Source: Candidatus Ancillula prorhinotermitis | Lineage (GTDB): Bacteria; Actinomycetota; Actinomycetes; Actinomycetales; Bifidobacteriaceae | Length of the DNA stretch: 57,830 bases | Reading direction: 5' to 3' | NCBI GenBank assembly: GCA_031280795.1 | Contig: JAITGF010000005.1 | Span: 1-57,830, forward strand | In this document: piece by piece, positions 9,349 through 20,000 of the stretch | Layout of the letters: each line of letters starts with the position of its first letter | Position numbering within the stretch: position 1 is the stretch's first letter | Position numbers and translations under genes: made by a program | Notes under the pieces: generated by a model | Told to the model about the DNA's origin: nothing | Seen by the model: the letters and a program-made list of their open reading frames with translations, nothing else | The model's database searches: none

Positions 9349-11256
9349 GTAGGAGAAAAAGAACGGGCGCAAGATGATTTATTTCGACATGTAAATGGCG
9401 GCTGGATTGACACGACTGAAATACCCGATGATAAACCACGTTGGGGGAGCTTTGACGAGCTAGCTGAAGGAAGCGTTAACGCTTTGCGCGATTTACTTGA
9501 AGATAATTCTGCGCCCAAAAACCTACCACTTTCGAAAAAACTATATGATTCCTTTATGGACGTAGATCGCCTTGAAGAGCTCGGGGTTATGCCAGTTGTT
9601 GCACTAATCGAAGAGGTGAGTGCACTTCAAACCTGGGGAGACTTCAAGCAGTGGACGAAGAAGACTTACCCCAGACTGCATGCTTTACCGATTTCGGCCG
9701 GCGTTTACAACGACCTTGATAGCCCGGACTTAAACACTTTGCATATCAACCAGAGCGGCTTATTCTTACCAGATGAATCGTACTACAAAGCGCCAGAGCA
9801 CCAAGAAGTACGCCAGAAATATACTGAACGCCTTCAACTTCTGCTTGATGAATTCATCATTGATGGCAAAATTTATGGTGATGCTAAAGCGCTAGATGCG
9901 TTTTGTGCAAAAATCGCTGCGCACCACTGGGATGTAGCCAAAAACCGTGACGTCGACCTATCACATAACCCGATGAAATTCGAAAGCGCTTGCGAGCTTG
10001 GAAAGAATCTTGAGCTTGAGGGCTACTTTGATATCGACCCTAACGTAGTGGTGGACGTATCTCAACCTGATTTCATAGAAAATGTCGCGAAAATGTGGCA
10101 AGAAGAGTTCTTGGACGACTGGAAGAACTGGGCTGTGTGTCTCATCTGCACGCATTATGCAAGCCTTCTGAATTCAAAAGTAGATGATTTAAGCTTTGAC
10201 CTTAGGAAGATTTTCTCTGGTGCAAAAGTGCAACGCGAAAGGTATAAGCGCGCAGTGTCTTTAACCAATCTAGTTGGCGATGAGCTCGGAAAAGTCTATG
10301 TAGAGCGTTATTTTGACGGCGATTCGCGCCTAAAGATGCAAGAGATGATTGATTTTCTTATTAAAGCCTATCATACAAGCATTAAAAATGCGACCTGGCT
10401 ATCGAGCGATACTAAAGATAAAGCACTTGACAAGCTAAGCAAATTCGATGCACAGATTGGATTTCCCAAGCATTGGCATAGCTACTCCGAGTTAGAATTC
10501 ACTGATGATTTAATAACCAATATCGATAAGGCGAGCGAGTTTCATTTTGCCGATGATATTGCAAAAGTGGGGGAGAAGGTTGACAGATTGCTCTGGCACA
10601 TGACGCCTCAAACCGTCAATGCCTACTACAACCCGCCCGAAAACGTTATCGTCTTCCCAGCCGCCATTCTCCAGCCTCCGTTTTTTGATGCTACACGTAA
10701 CAGTGCGCAGAACTATGGTGGGATCGGCGCTGTAATAGGCCATGAAATAGGGCACGGTTTCGATGACCAAGGGGCAAAATATAGCGGTACTGGCGAGCTT
10801 GAGGACTGGTGGACTAGTGATGATAAATCCCAGTTCGAAGCACTAACCAAACGCCTGAACGCCCAGTTTGAAGGATTCACACCTCTGCAGCTTGCTAAAG
10901 ATAAGGATGCGCCACATGTAAACGGTAAGCTAACCACTGGAGAAAATGTCGGTGACCTTTCTGGCATTAAAATTGCTTTACTCGCCTATGCTCTATCTAG
11001 GGGAGTGTACAGTATTGAAGCGCTTGTAGACATAGACGTTGATGCTGTGCGAGAATTCTTCTACTCTTACGCAACGATTTGGCGAAGTAAAACCCGCGAT
11101 GAGTATGCTCGTGTCGCTTTAGCAGTTGATCAGCATTCTCCGGCTGAATTTCGCGCCAACACTGTGCGCAACCTCGATGCATTCCATGCTGCTTTTGAAA
11201 CCAAACCAGGGGATAGGCTCTACTTAGCACCTGATGCACGCATCGATATCTGGTAA
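9349..11256 (+). CDS. pepO: M13-family zinc endopeptidase (PepO/neprilysin type), start unresolved
   Basis: Predicted zinc metallopeptidase acting on oligopeptides. No signal peptide is visible, so it is probably cytoplasmic. The zinc motif HEIGH sits in the segment VIGHEIGHGFDDQG, the third ligand region is GENVGDLSGI, and the substrate-binding NAYYNP motif is present. The N-terminal family sequence (DDLFRHVNGGWI) starts at about base 9373, well before the first standard start codon in frame (TTG 9484). Upstream in frame there is only GTA 9349, preceded by a purine-rich AAGGGGAG, and then a stop at 9346. Either GTA is the start, or one base in the A5 run near 9356-9360 is extra, which would join the frame to ATG 9321. 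The family call is secure; the 5' end is not. Confidence 0.88.
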   Translation, partial: VGEKERAQDDLFRHVNGGWIDTTEIPDDKPRWGSFDELAEGSVNALRDLLEDNSAPKNLPLSKKLYDSFMDVDRLEELGVMPVVALIEEVSALQTWGDFKQWTKKTYPRLHALPISAGVYNDLDSPDLNTLHINQSGLFLPDESYYKAPEHQEVRQKYTERLQLLLDEFIIDGKIYGDAKALDAFCAKIAAHHWDVAKNRDVDLSHNPMKFESACELGKNLELEGYFDIDPNVVVDVSQPDFIENVAKMWQEEFLDDWKNWAVCLICTHYASLLNSKVDDLSFDLRKIFSGAKVQRERYKRAVSLTNLVGDELGKVYVERYFDGDSRLKMQEMIDFLIKAYHTSIKNATWLSSDTKDKALDKLSKFDAQIGFPKHWHSYSELEFTDDLITNIDKASEFHFADDIAKVGEKVDRLLWHMTPQTVNAYYNPPENVIVFPAAILQPPFFDATRNSAQNYGGIGAVIGHEIGHGFDDQGAKYSGTGELEDWWTSDDKSQFEALTKRLNAQFEGFTPLQLAKDKDAPHVNGKLTTGENVGDLSGIKIALLAYALSRGVYSIEALVDIDVDAVREFFYSYATIWRSKTRDEYARVALAVDQHSPAEFRANTVRNLDAFHAAFETKPGDRLYLAPDARIDIW

Positions 11257-11291
11257 CATTTTTATCTCGCACACGCGAGTACCCGAAGGGA

Positions 11292-11322
11292 GCGGAGTTA
11301 AGGCGCCGCTCAGCGCCTTTAA
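11292..11322. repeat. Dispersed GCGC-hairpin repeat, copy 1
   Basis: A 31-bp sequence that recurs exactly, on the opposite strand, at about 57696-57726, with a diverged copy at 36937-36962. It forms a stem AAGGCGC/GCGCCTT and could act as a two-way terminator after pepO. A small CTCGC/GCGAG hairpin lies upstream at 11266-11279. Confidence 0.7.
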
Positions 11323-11336
11323 TTAGCTGCGGTATA

Positions 11337-11381
11337 ACCACATTTTTTTCTCGCGTGCGCGCGAAAAAAATGTGGTATACT
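11337..11381 (+). promoter_or_regulatory. Promoter of the GPH symporter embedded in a large palindrome
   Basis: Inverted arms of 14 bp (11337-11350 and 11363-11376) flank a GC-rich centre. The right arm runs into a TGGTATACT extended -10 (TATACT at 11376-11381). The palindrome occupies the -35 region, so it could be an operator or a hairpin. The leader of about 100 nt ends in AAAGGAG before ATG 11491. Confidence 0.6.
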
Positions 11382-11490
11382 TAAGTTAGGTGTTAGTCCA
11401 CTTTTTTGTGTAAGGTACGCATGATGTGGGTTAACTTTTGGTGTAGCTTACCTTTGGAGGTAGGTTTGGCTTGTGTTCGAAAGGAGAATT

Positions 11491-13122
11491 ATGGCTGAAA
11501 CAAATTATCAAGATAAATGGGTGTATAGCCCTAAGAAAATCAACATCGGGCGAGGTGTTTCATATGGTCTGACGGACCTAATGGGTGGGGGATGGAATAA
11601 TATCGTCTCCGGTATCATCTTCACATTCTTAATGGCCCAAGGTTTAGATCCGGCGTTTGCTGGAGCAGTCACCGGTATTGGACGAATTGTTGATGCAATC
11701 GGGTCGCTGTTAATCGGCTCAATTTCTGACAATTTCCATAAGACCAGCCTCGGAAAGCGCTTCGGAAGGAGACACTTTCTATTTGGTGTAGGCATTATTG
11801 CCTTCGCAATAACGTTCCCTCTGTTTTGGATTTCGGTAGACCAAGGCTGGTATTACATACTAGTCTACTGCGTGATTGAAATCGTAATTGCCTTTATCTT
11901 AATCGCTTGGGAGACGCTTCCGACCGAGATGACTGACGATTACAAACTCCGCACAATACTTTCTGGTTCGCGTATGGTTATTTCAGCTACTGGCACGACG
12001 ATCGTATTCTTCGTGCTTTTCTTACTGAAGAGAGCCGACAATCCAAACGCGTACGTTATTGCCGGTATCGCATACACAATAGTATTCGTAGTTGGTATGG
12101 CATTTTCATGGCGCTTAACTTGGGAGCGCCCACTCACGCCAGAGCTTATTGAAGAGTTAGATAAAGCCCCGAAGCTGAGCCTCAAGAAAATCTTCGTGGA
12201 CTACTTCTCAACTTTTAGAGTAAAAGCATTCCGCAAGCATCTTTCAGTGTATATCTTTTCTTTCACCGGAAAGGATTTCTTCCAGACGATGCTACCAACC
12301 TTTGCAGTTTATGCACTATTTCTCGATGACCAAGACCCCTGGCTCTTCAATGCTATGGCCTTTGTAGGCATTTTCACATCAATTTTGGCGGCTTTCTTGA
12401 TGGTAAAGTTTGGGCCAAGATTTCTCTTCACCAGTGCCTACTCGTTTATCTTCGTGGTTTTAATCGCTTTTGTCGCACTAGAGTTTGCCGACTTGCCACG
12501 CGAATCAGCTTTGCCAATCTTCATCGGTCTAGCAATAGCTTGGCACATTGGTCGCCAAACCCTAGAATTCACACCTTGGAACGTTTTCCCGTTCATCCCT
12601 GATGTTGACTATATCATGACCAGAGAGTCTCGTGCCGGTATCTACGCTGCGGTAATGACATTCTTCCGCAAGTCCACTGGTGCGATTGCAGCTTGGATTG
12701 CTGGTATCTTATTGCAACTTGTGGAATTCAAAGCTGCTCCTGCGAAGATATGCTCACTTGAGTCGGATATCACTAAGTTAAAATTCACTGGAGAACATGC
12801 GCAAGCCGATTGTTTGGCAGCTGATGGTAAGTGGAAAGCTCCAAGCGCATCTCAAATACACGATTACGCTGTGAATCACGTTTCAGTCGAAATGAGCCAT
12901 AACATCACTTGGTTACTTGTTTTCGGCACTGGAATACTGATTCTAGTGGCGCTGATTGTTGCTCAGAGCTTCAGATTGAATCGCCACACTCACGGAATCC
13001 TCAAGAATGAGATTCATCGTCTTGAAAACGGTGGCTCAAAGGATGATGTGACTGAAGAAACACAACGAGTTGTCGAAGCGCTAACCGGACATCCGTACGT
13101 TGAATCCTGGCCTGAAAAATGA
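11491..13122 (+). CDS. Glycoside-pentoside-hexuronide (GPH) cation symporter
   Basis: Predicted sugar:cation symporter in the cytoplasmic membrane, about 543 residues with roughly 12 hydrophobic segments. The family signature is visible in loop 2-3 (GSISDNF, then GKRFGRRH, about residues 72-93). ATG 11491 is chosen over GTG 11473 because AAAGGAG precedes it at the right spacing and the family N-terminus starts there. An unusual insert of about 60 residues with two Cys pairs lies between the last membrane segments (around 12740-12880). The substrate is probably a glycoside or hexuronide, given uxuA and xylA in the window; this is inference. Confidence 0.88.
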   Translation: MAETNYQDKWVYSPKKINIGRGVSYGLTDLMGGGWNNIVSGIIFTFLMAQGLDPAFAGAVTGIGRIVDAIGSLLIGSISDNFHKTSLGKRFGRRHFLFGVGIIAFAITFPLFWISVDQGWYYILVYCVIEIVIAFILIAWETLPTEMTDDYKLRTILSGSRMVISATGTTIVFFVLFLLKRADNPNAYVIAGIAYTIVFVVGMAFSWRLTWERPLTPELIEELDKAPKLSLKKIFVDYFSTFRVKAFRKHLSVYIFSFTGKDFFQTMLPTFAVYALFLDDQDPWLFNAMAFVGIFTSILAAFLMVKFGPRFLFTSAYSFIFVVLIAFVALEFADLPRESALPIFIGLAIAWHIGRQTLEFTPWNVFPFIPDVDYIMTRESRAGIYAAVMTFFRKSTGAIAAWIAGILLQLVEFKAAPAKICSLESDITKLKFTGEHAQADCLAADGKWKAPSASQIHDYAVNHVSVEMSHNITWLLVFGTGILILVALIVAQSFRLNRHTHGILKNEIHRLENGGSKDDVTEETQRVVEALTGHPYVESWPEK

Positions 13123-13234
13123 TGCCTGAGAAGTCCTGAAAATATACACAACCATAATGTCAAGAAATTGTACTTGTACTTCATATAAGTAAGGACTCGT
13201 CGAAGTTAAGTATTAAGTAAGGCATGCAAGCTTA

Positions 13235-13261
13235 AGAGCGGGGGGGAACTCCGCTTTTTTG
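13235..13261. terminator. Rho-independent terminator between converging genes
   Basis: AGCGG and CCGCT arms are followed by six T on the + strand, after the GPH symporter. The flanking stretch 13123-13349 holds nothing else recognisable. Confidence 0.65.
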
Positions 13262-13349
13262 CTCAATATTTTTCTGACATAATATACATTATCGGCGGAA
13301 TATGAATATGCAATGCAGTAGCTAAGGTATACTCATAACAATACAATAT

Positions 13350-15524
13350 CTACACAATGCTAGCAAACACTTGTATGGAAAATGGTTGGGCACGCAATTT
13401 GCTATGCTCTTCAAAACTGCGGGGTATTTCATTCTGAGAGTTCCAGACACGTTCCCAGCGACGTATTTCCGGTAAGCTTATCTCAGCAGATTTGCCATGT
13501 GCGTTCACGACGATCAGGACGTCTCGGTTCGAATTCTCTTCGCCATTGTTAGGTGCTGCAAAAAACGCTTGGAAAGCTCGATGCTCAGAATTTGCCCACG
13601 CCTCAGGTGTAAATAGCGATCCATTGGCTCGGAACCAACACAGATCGGGCACATCTTTGCCCTCTCGAGCCTCCCCGGTGAAGAACTCGCTTTGGTGAAG
13701 AGCGGGAAATGAGCGCCTTAGCCAGAGTAAATGCTTAGACGTATGCAGTAAATCTCGTTGCCATGCCTCCAAATTCCAATCGATCCAGGAGATGTCAGAA
13801 TTCTGGCAGTAAGCATTATTATTCCCCTTCTGAGTGCGCCCCACCTCGTCACCAGCCGTTATCATCGGCACACCGGTGCTAAGTAGTAGCATTCCAAGGA
13901 GGTTTCGCATCGTGCGCCTACGCTCTAAGCGGATTTTACGGTCGTCACTCGGGCCTTCAACACCATGGTTATATGAGATGTTATCAGCGGTACCATCAGC
14001 ATTATTCTCCTTGTTGCACTGGTTATGCTTCTCATTGTAAGATACCAAATCCCTTAGGGTGAAGCCATCATGGGCCGTTATATAGTTGACTGAAGCGAAA
14101 GGACCTCGAATCACCTCATTTGGGTTTTGCCCAAAGATATCCCAAGATCCAGCCATCTTTGTCGCTAATGTTTGGGGTGATGATACTGTGTAGCCAGACT
14201 GCATACGCATTTTATCCTGCACCCAAAAGGTTCTATTAACGTTACGAAAGGAGTCATTCCACTCCGAGAAGGGAAAACCAAACCCACCTGTACGCCACCC
14301 AGCAATGCCTAAATCCCATGGTTCAGCAATCATTTTCAAGTTTCCAAGTAGTGGATCATTCTTGATGCTTGTTAAAAAAGCGTGATTAGGTGAAAATCCG
14401 TTCTCATTACGCGCACAAGTTACCATCAAGTCAAAACGGAACCCGTCGATACCGATTTGATTTGCCCAATAGCGAAGAGAATCTAGTGCCAGCCTCACCA
14501 CATGGGCATCACAAAAATTGAGCGAGTTTCCACAGCCTGTGGTATCATCAAGTACACCGAAATTGCCAGGTTGATGCAAGTAATACTGGCGATTAGCAAT
14601 GCCGCGATAAGAAAGCATTGCTCCAGCGTTACTTTCTTCGCAAGTGTGGTTGTACACGACATCTAAAACCACTTCAATGCCTGCTTTGTGCAGTAAGCTC
14701 ACCATCCCCCGAACTTCATCAAGTACAGCCACTCCCCCTTTACGCCTTGCCTCTTCAGTCGCATAGCTCGGGTTCGGCGCAAAAAAGGACAGGGTCGAAT
14801 ACCCCCAGTAGTTTTCAAGTTCATTTTCTAGCAAATGCGCTTCGGAAATCTTCGAGTGAATAGGAAGCAACTCGATCGTAGTGACCCCTAGCTCTTTGAG
14901 ATACTTGATTGTTTCGCTATGAGCAAGCCCTGCGTAAGTACCCCTAAGCTCTTCTGGAAGCCAGGGTGCACACTTCGTCAGCCCTACCACATGCGCTTCG
15001 TATATGACTGTATTACGCCACTCGACTTTAGGGTGTACTATAGCGTCATGATGACCATTTAAGTCCTTGGATACTACTGAATGCGGTACAAACGGTGCAG
15101 AATCCACTTCATTTTTAACCCACTTTCCATCGACCACCACAGGCTCAAGCTTACCAGCTGCGTTTTTAGTGCTTTCATAAGGCAAAACGGCTTCACCATA
15201 GTGATACTCCCCTTCAACTATCCTCGCATACGGGTCGCAAAGAAGTTTTGCCGGGTTAAAAAAATGCCCGTTTTCAGGATCCCATGGCCCATGGACTCGA
15301 TATCCGTAGTGTTGCCCAGCTCGAATGCCATCAATGTGGGCTTGCCAGTTTCCGTAGCCATTTACCTCAAGGTCATACGATGTCTGGACCCAGGCATCCC
15401 CTGCCCGATTAAGCACGCAGAACTCTACGCGGGTCGCCTCAGGTGCCCACAGTATCGCGTCAACACCGCCATCTACAAGGTGCACGCCGTAATCTGCCCA
15501 ATACCTTTGGTGTACGCTTCTCAC
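13350..15524 (-). CDS. glgX: Glycogen debranching enzyme
   Basis: Cleaves alpha-1,6 branches of glycogen limit dextrins (GH13 family, GlgX type). The 724-residue protein has an N-terminal CBM48-like domain and then the (beta/alpha)8 barrel with the nucleophile region GIDGFRFDLM, the acid/base region KMIAEPWD and the third acidic site NYITAHDGFTL. The start is GTG 15524, only 7 nt from the end of the -10 box, so the mRNA is predicted to be leaderless. It converges on the GPH symporter and shares a promoter motif with it. No other glycogen gene is in the window. Confidence 0.95.
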   Translation of the reverse strand: MRSVHQRYWADYGVHLVDGGVDAILWAPEATRVEFCVLNRAGDAWVQTSYDLEVNGYGNWQAHIDGIRAGQHYGYRVHGPWDPENGHFFNPAKLLCDPYARIVEGEYHYGEAVLPYESTKNAAGKLEPVVVDGKWVKNEVDSAPFVPHSVVSKDLNGHHDAIVHPKVEWRNTVIYEAHVVGLTKCAPWLPEELRGTYAGLAHSETIKYLKELGVTTIELLPIHSKISEAHLLENELENYWGYSTLSFFAPNPSYATEEARRKGGVAVLDEVRGMVSLLHKAGIEVVLDVVYNHTCEESNAGAMLSYRGIANRQYYLHQPGNFGVLDDTTGCGNSLNFCDAHVVRLALDSLRYWANQIGIDGFRFDLMVTCARNENGFSPNHAFLTSIKNDPLLGNLKMIAEPWDLGIAGWRTGGFGFPFSEWNDSFRNVNRTFWVQDKMRMQSGYTVSSPQTLATKMAGSWDIFGQNPNEVIRGPFASVNYITAHDGFTLRDLVSYNEKHNQCNKENNADGTADNISYNHGVEGPSDDRKIRLERRRTMRNLLGMLLLSTGVPMITAGDEVGRTQKGNNNAYCQNSDISWIDWNLEAWQRDLLHTSKHLLWLRRSFPALHQSEFFTGEAREGKDVPDLCWFRANGSLFTPEAWANSEHRAFQAFFAAPNNGEENSNRDVLIVVNAHGKSAEISLPEIRRWERVWNSQNEIPRSFEEHSKLRAQPFSIQVFASIV

Positions 15525-15530
15525 ACCTTA

Positions 15531-15559
15531 AGTATACCACACTTTGGTGCAGAAGTCAA
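15531..15559 (-). promoter_or_regulatory. glgX promoter (leaderless)
   Basis: -35 TTGACT and extended -10 TGGTATACT, 17 bp apart. The -10 ends 7 nt before the GTG start, so transcription should begin at or next to the start codon. The sequence TGTGGTATACTTAAG is identical to that at the GPH symporter promoter. Confidence 0.8.
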
Positions 15560-15653
15560 GCATTTTTTTCAAATATTTCGATACATTTCGTTATGCCTTT
15601 CACATTTTACCTTCCACACAAAATAAAAGATGCTACCCCAAAAATATTTCAAT

Positions 15654-15682
15654 TTGACAAAATGGGCGCGTCGTGATATAAT
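15654..15682 (+). promoter_or_regulatory. infC-rpmI-rplT promoter
   Basis: Perfect TTGACA and TGATATAAT boxes with a 17-bp spacer. The leader, about 60 nt, contains a GAGAAA/TTTCTC hairpin (about 15711-15726) and then AGAAGGAG. The leader may take part in IF3 or L20 feedback control as in other bacteria; this is inference. Confidence 0.85.
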
Positions 15683-15746
15683 ATAGGCAAGTGGCAATGC
15701 CCACCTGGAGAAAAATGCGTTTCTCGGGTCAATAGAAGGAGTTATC

Positions 15747-16403
15747 ATAACTAACGCAATCATAAATGATGCGATTACCTCGTCACAAGTACGCTTGATT
15801 GATGAAAAAGGCGGTCAAGTCGGTATCGTATCCACTAAAGATGCTTTAAGTAGAGCTTCAGCAGTTTCGCTGGACTTAGTACTTATGGCACCGGATGCAA
15901 ACCCACCTGTGGCTAAGATTCTCGACTACTCCAAACACCGTTATGAACTTGACATGAAAAAGCGCGAGTCAAGACGAAATCAAGGCGGAGCCGGTCTTAA
16001 AGAAGTGCGTTTTAGGCTTAAAATTGACCACAATGACTTTGCAATCAAAATCACCCAAGTCGCCAAATTCTTAAAGTCTGGTGATAAGGTAAAGGTACAA
16101 ATTCAGTTCAAAGGTCGCGAACAACAACACCCCGAGATGGGAGTTGATATGCTTCATAAAGTAGCGCTTGAGGTTAAGGAACACAGCACAATTTTGAATA
16201 AGCCAACCCTTGATGGTCGTAATATCACAATGGTTCTACAACCGACTGCCAAAAAGGAATATACTATATCTGAGCAACGACGTCGTGGCAGGGATGTTGT
16301 GAATGCAAGAGCTGAGCGTCAAGCAAAACGTTTAGCAGCAAAGGGACTTGATGCATCTGGTAAAAAAGTAACCAAGAAGGAGGAAAAAAATGCCAAAAAA
16401 TAA
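15747..16403 (+). CDS. infC: Translation initiation factor IF-3, non-AUG start
   Basis: Binds the 30S subunit and proofreads initiator tRNA and start codon. The family N-terminus (TNAIINDAITSSQVRLID) starts at about 15750. No ATG, GTG or TTG precedes it in frame; the candidates are ATA 15747 or ATC 15744, just after the AGAAGGAG site at 15734-15741. Rare start codons are well known for infC and support self-regulation, since IF3 rejects them. The C-terminal domain is complete, with a Lys-rich extension of about 30 residues. The 3' end overlaps rpmI by 14 nt, and the rpmI ribosome site lies inside it. Confidence 0.94.
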   Translation: MTNAIINDAITSSQVRLIDEKGGQVGIVSTKDALSRASAVSLDLVLMAPDANPPVAKILDYSKHRYELDMKKRESRRNQGGAGLKEVRFRLKIDHNDFAIKITQVAKFLKSGDKVKVQIQFKGREQQHPEMGVDMLHKVALEVKEHSTILNKPTLDGRNITMVLQPTAKKEYTISEQRRRGRDVVNARAERQAKRLAAKGLDASGKKVTKKEEKNAKK

Positions 16404-16584
16404 AACCCATTCCGGTATAAAGAAGCGCGTTCGTGTCACAGGAAGTGGCAAGCTTATGCGACAAGGCACAAAAATGCGCCACAACCTTGAAAAGAAGAGC
16501 TCACACCAAACCCGTGCTCTTTCGCAAGATAAGGTATTGGCTAAGTCAGACGTTAAAGCAGCTAAGAAGTTGCTAGGAATTTAA
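16390..16584 (+). CDS. rpmI: 50S ribosomal protein L35
   Basis: Small basic 64-residue protein of the large subunit. It begins PKNKTHSGIKKRVRVTGSGK, typical of L35. It overlaps the end of infC and is followed 9 nt later by rplT in the standard infC-rpmI-rplT order. The Shine-Dalgarno AAGGAGG lies within infC. Confidence 0.97.
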   Translation: MPKNKTHSGIKKRVRVTGSGKLMRQGTKMRHNLEKKSSHQTRALSQDKVLAKSDVKAAKKLLGI

Positions 16585-16593
16585 GGAGAGTAA

Positions 16594-16974
16594 ATGGCAA
16601 GAGTAAAAAGAGCAGTAAATGCACACAAAAAGCGCCGTGAAGTACTAGAGCAGGCTTCAGGATATCGCGGGCAACGTTCCCGTTTATACCGTAAGGCTAA
16701 AGAGCAACTTGTACACTCATTCAACTACGCATACCGCGATCGTAAAGCTAAGAAAGGCGATTTCCGTAAGCTGTGGATTGGGCGCATTAATGCAGGCGTG
16801 CGTGATCAAGGCATGACTTATAACCGTTTTATCCAAGGCTTAAAATTAGCTGGCGTTGAAGTGGATCGTCGCATGTTAGCTGACTTAGCGGTTTCTGATA
16901 TTGACACCTTCAATAGCATTGTGGAAATTGCTAAAAAGGCACTTCCTAAAGACGTAAACGCACCTAAAGCGTAA
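16594..16974 (+). CDS. rplT: 50S ribosomal protein L20
   Basis: Binds 23S rRNA early in large-subunit assembly. The 126-residue sequence has the conserved N-terminal [15 protein letters not shown] and the [14 protein letters not shown] segment. AAGGAGAG precedes ATG 16594. It is last in the operon and converges with the EssC-like gene after only 14 nt. Confidence 0.97.
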   Translation: MARVKRAVNAHKKRREVLEQASGYRGQRSRLYRKAKEQLVHSFNYAYRDRKAKKGDFRKLWIGRINAGVRDQGMTYNRFIQGLKLAGVEVDRRMLADLAVSDIDTFNSIVEIAKKALPKDVNAPKA

Positions 16975-16982
16975 ATTGTATA

Positions 16983-17027
16983 TCCCGCCTACTTCACACC
17001 TACGTAAGACAGTTGAACTAGGCGGGA
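16983..17027. terminator. Inverted repeat at the rplT / essC-like convergence
   Basis: Nine-base arms TCCCGCCTA (16983-16991) and TAGGCGGGA (17019-17027) are separated by 27 nt, overlapping the 3' end of the EssC-like gene. It may terminate rplT transcription, but the loop is long and there is no clear T run. Confidence 0.4.
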
Positions 17028-20000
17028 TTCGTTTTCATAGACTAAAAAACCTCGACCTGGGCTATTTGAGCAATAGCTAAAACTTGGGTGACTCGCTTGG
17101 CTGAAGCTACTCGCGACGTCAGTATTCGCATCAAGTATTATGCATAAATCCGCACGACCAAGTTGTGATTTTAATTCCCAATTGGAATTTAGGGCATTCG
17201 GAGTCATGGTGACTATTTGAAGCACATCGCTTCTTGTTGCATCTTCTGTCAGTTCAGGCGCTAAGCTATCTGCACTCTGCGATTCGCCATCCTGATCTAA
17301 CTCGCAAATTGATATGCTTTTTTCAGCACGCAAATCAACGCATAACTGCTTTATGAGCTCGACTGCGCTAGTTTTCCCAGATTTATGACCGCCCACGATG
17401 AAAACTGTCCTTAATCGCCTAATGTCGACCATCTCGTTAATCATGATATTTGCAAGGCTAACCACATCAATTCCAATGCAGCCTATTTCATATGAATACG
17501 TATTACCTAGTGTGAGTATTTTTGATGTGCAAACTAGTTTATCGTCATAATCATCGCTTAGCACAGACGTATCAAAATGTTTCATCTGAATTTCTTCACC
17601 ATCTAGCACACCCCGACCTGGAATATTTTGTTGCAAAAGTTCTTGGTTTATTCCTGCATACGAATACTCATTTTCAGAGGCAAGCGCAAAATATATCTGT
17701 TTCGTGAAGTTACTAGACCAATTTGAATAAATGCCATTCACTTTGGAGAGGGTAGAAACAATCTGCACTTTAGCACTTGATGATTGGGCAAGCATTATAT
17801 TAAATAGGCTTTGTAGCTCATAGAGGTTAGATTGCTCAAAGTGCTCTTTAAAAATGTCAATTCCATCAATCAATACTGAACTGTTTTGGATACTGTGGTT
17901 TATGATGCCAGTAAATAGACGATACATTTTTTCTGTATCTTTAAGACGAATTACTTCAGCTTTATCTGAAAGAGTTGAGTTCAGCGCTGAATTAGTACAC
18001 AAAATTATGTACACTCCCCTTTTGTCCTGAATATTGCTTAGTAAATTATGCATCGCCCAAGTCTCTAAAGCGGTAGTTTTTCCGCTTCCGGCTTTACCGT
18101 ATATCAAAATATTTTCAGATGAATAAAACTCTACTTGGTCTTGAATATGTGGTTTATCTATAACTGCCACGCCCCCGTTTCTTGAATATGTGATGTTTTC
18201 TTGTAGTTGATCTTTCCATGGTCGATATGGTCTAGGATGATTCATCTCCATGTAGGCATATTGGATTTGCTTTACGCACAAATCAAGAAAGCTTTCTCCG
18301 AAAGTGTTACTTTCCAAATTGTCAGATCCCCAAACAGTTCCATTTACCAGCTTAAAATCCGAAACCTTAATGCTTGAACATTTCTCATCTAAAGTATTAC
18401 CGATATATGCGCACTGTACTTCAACAGGTGTTAGCGTGTCGATTTTCACAAAAAATCTCCCCGGTGTCTCGCGTTTGATTTGGGATGCCATTTCATTTTG
18501 AATAATATCTTTTGATTCGCTCTCATCCGCGACGCGTAGTGCTATGCGTAGATTGGTGTTGGCCTTCAAGTTGTCCTTAATAACTCCCGATGGTCGTTGA
18601 GTTGCCATAATTAAATGCACACCTAAAGACCTTCCCCGAGCTGCTATATCTACTATTTGATCGACAAACTCTGGTATATCAACTGCCAATGCTGCGAATT
18701 CATCCACTACGATTACCAGATATGGCAATATTGTATCAGGGTATAATTCGTGCAGTTCGCTCAAATGTTTTACGCGCTTCTCATTTAAAAGAAGCTCGCG
18801 ACGATGGAGCTCAGCTTTAAGGGAAATCATCACTCGTTTGCAAAGATGTATATTCAAGTCGGTTACTAAACCAACAGTATGAGGCAGATTTACACAACTC
18901 GAAAAAGCGGCACCACCTTTGTAGTCGACTAGTAAAAAATTTACCCGGTTAGGCGATGTATGTAACGCCATGGACAAAACCCATGTCTGCAAGAATTCAC
19001 TTTTACCAGCGCCGGTAGTACCACCAACTAGTGCATGCGGTCCGTGTTTTTGGATGTCAATTTCAAATGCAGAATTATCACCCATACCGATTATACAATT
19101 TAATCCTGATGTTTTTGCTGACCATGATTCCAGGATGTAATGCGTACTTTTAGCTGGAGAATCTCCTATTATTTGCGAAAGATTGATGCTTTTAGGAATT
19201 AAAATATTTTCGTCTGGAGTTCGACTTAGGTCATCTAAAGTGGCAATACTTTTCACGAAATCTTCGCAATACTGTGCGTCTGCAGTGAAGTAATTCTCGA
19301 TCATTTGCAGCTCATGCTCATTCTCATTACTACACATTGCCTTAGAACGGCTTACTATCTGTAGTCGAGTTTTAGTACACCAAGATAATTGACGCTCAGT
19401 ATTTGATATCCAGATTGCACGCACTTTTGACCCCTCTCTGCTGATTGCATTTTCCAAAATATGCCAATTTTCAGGGCATATGTCTATCACAATTGCCAAA
19501 ACGTATTTACCATTTAGCCTAGAGTCATTTATCATCGCTTCAAGGACTCTTCTTTCTGATTCTTCTGAATATGCCACATAATTCAAATCAACATTTTGCG
19601 CCCATTTGAGCCATTCAATATCTTTACTATATTTTCCAGCGAAGATAACAATTTTAAGTTCTGATGGTGAGTAGTACCTTACGATTTGCAATAATAAGCC
19701 ACCCAAAAAAGGGGTTAAATATATATTGTCTCCCCAGATGCCGATGTTACTGTCCAAATCTATTACATATGGCATGCCTTCAAACTGTTTAACCGATCCA
19801 TCTAACTTAATTTGGCTTCTAAATACTCCATAACCAATATTTATCTTCAAAAAATCATCTTCTTGGAAATGTTTTGACCAAAGTTCTACGTTATTAAATG
19901 TGTCATATCGTTTTTGCAAAATATTTAGCTCAAGTTTTTGAATTTCCTTTACATTGTGGTTGACTTCGTCGCGTTTTTTTGCGTACCCATCTTGCTTTTC

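Noticed and set aside
9484..11256. TTG 9484 as the pepO start
   Set aside because: The conserved DDLFRHVNG segment encoded at about 9373-9400 would be lost, and no Shine-Dalgarno precedes TTG 9484.
15081..15626. Long + strand open frame opposite glgX
   Set aside because: It is antisense to a well-supported gene, runs over the glgX promoter, and shows no domain or start signal.
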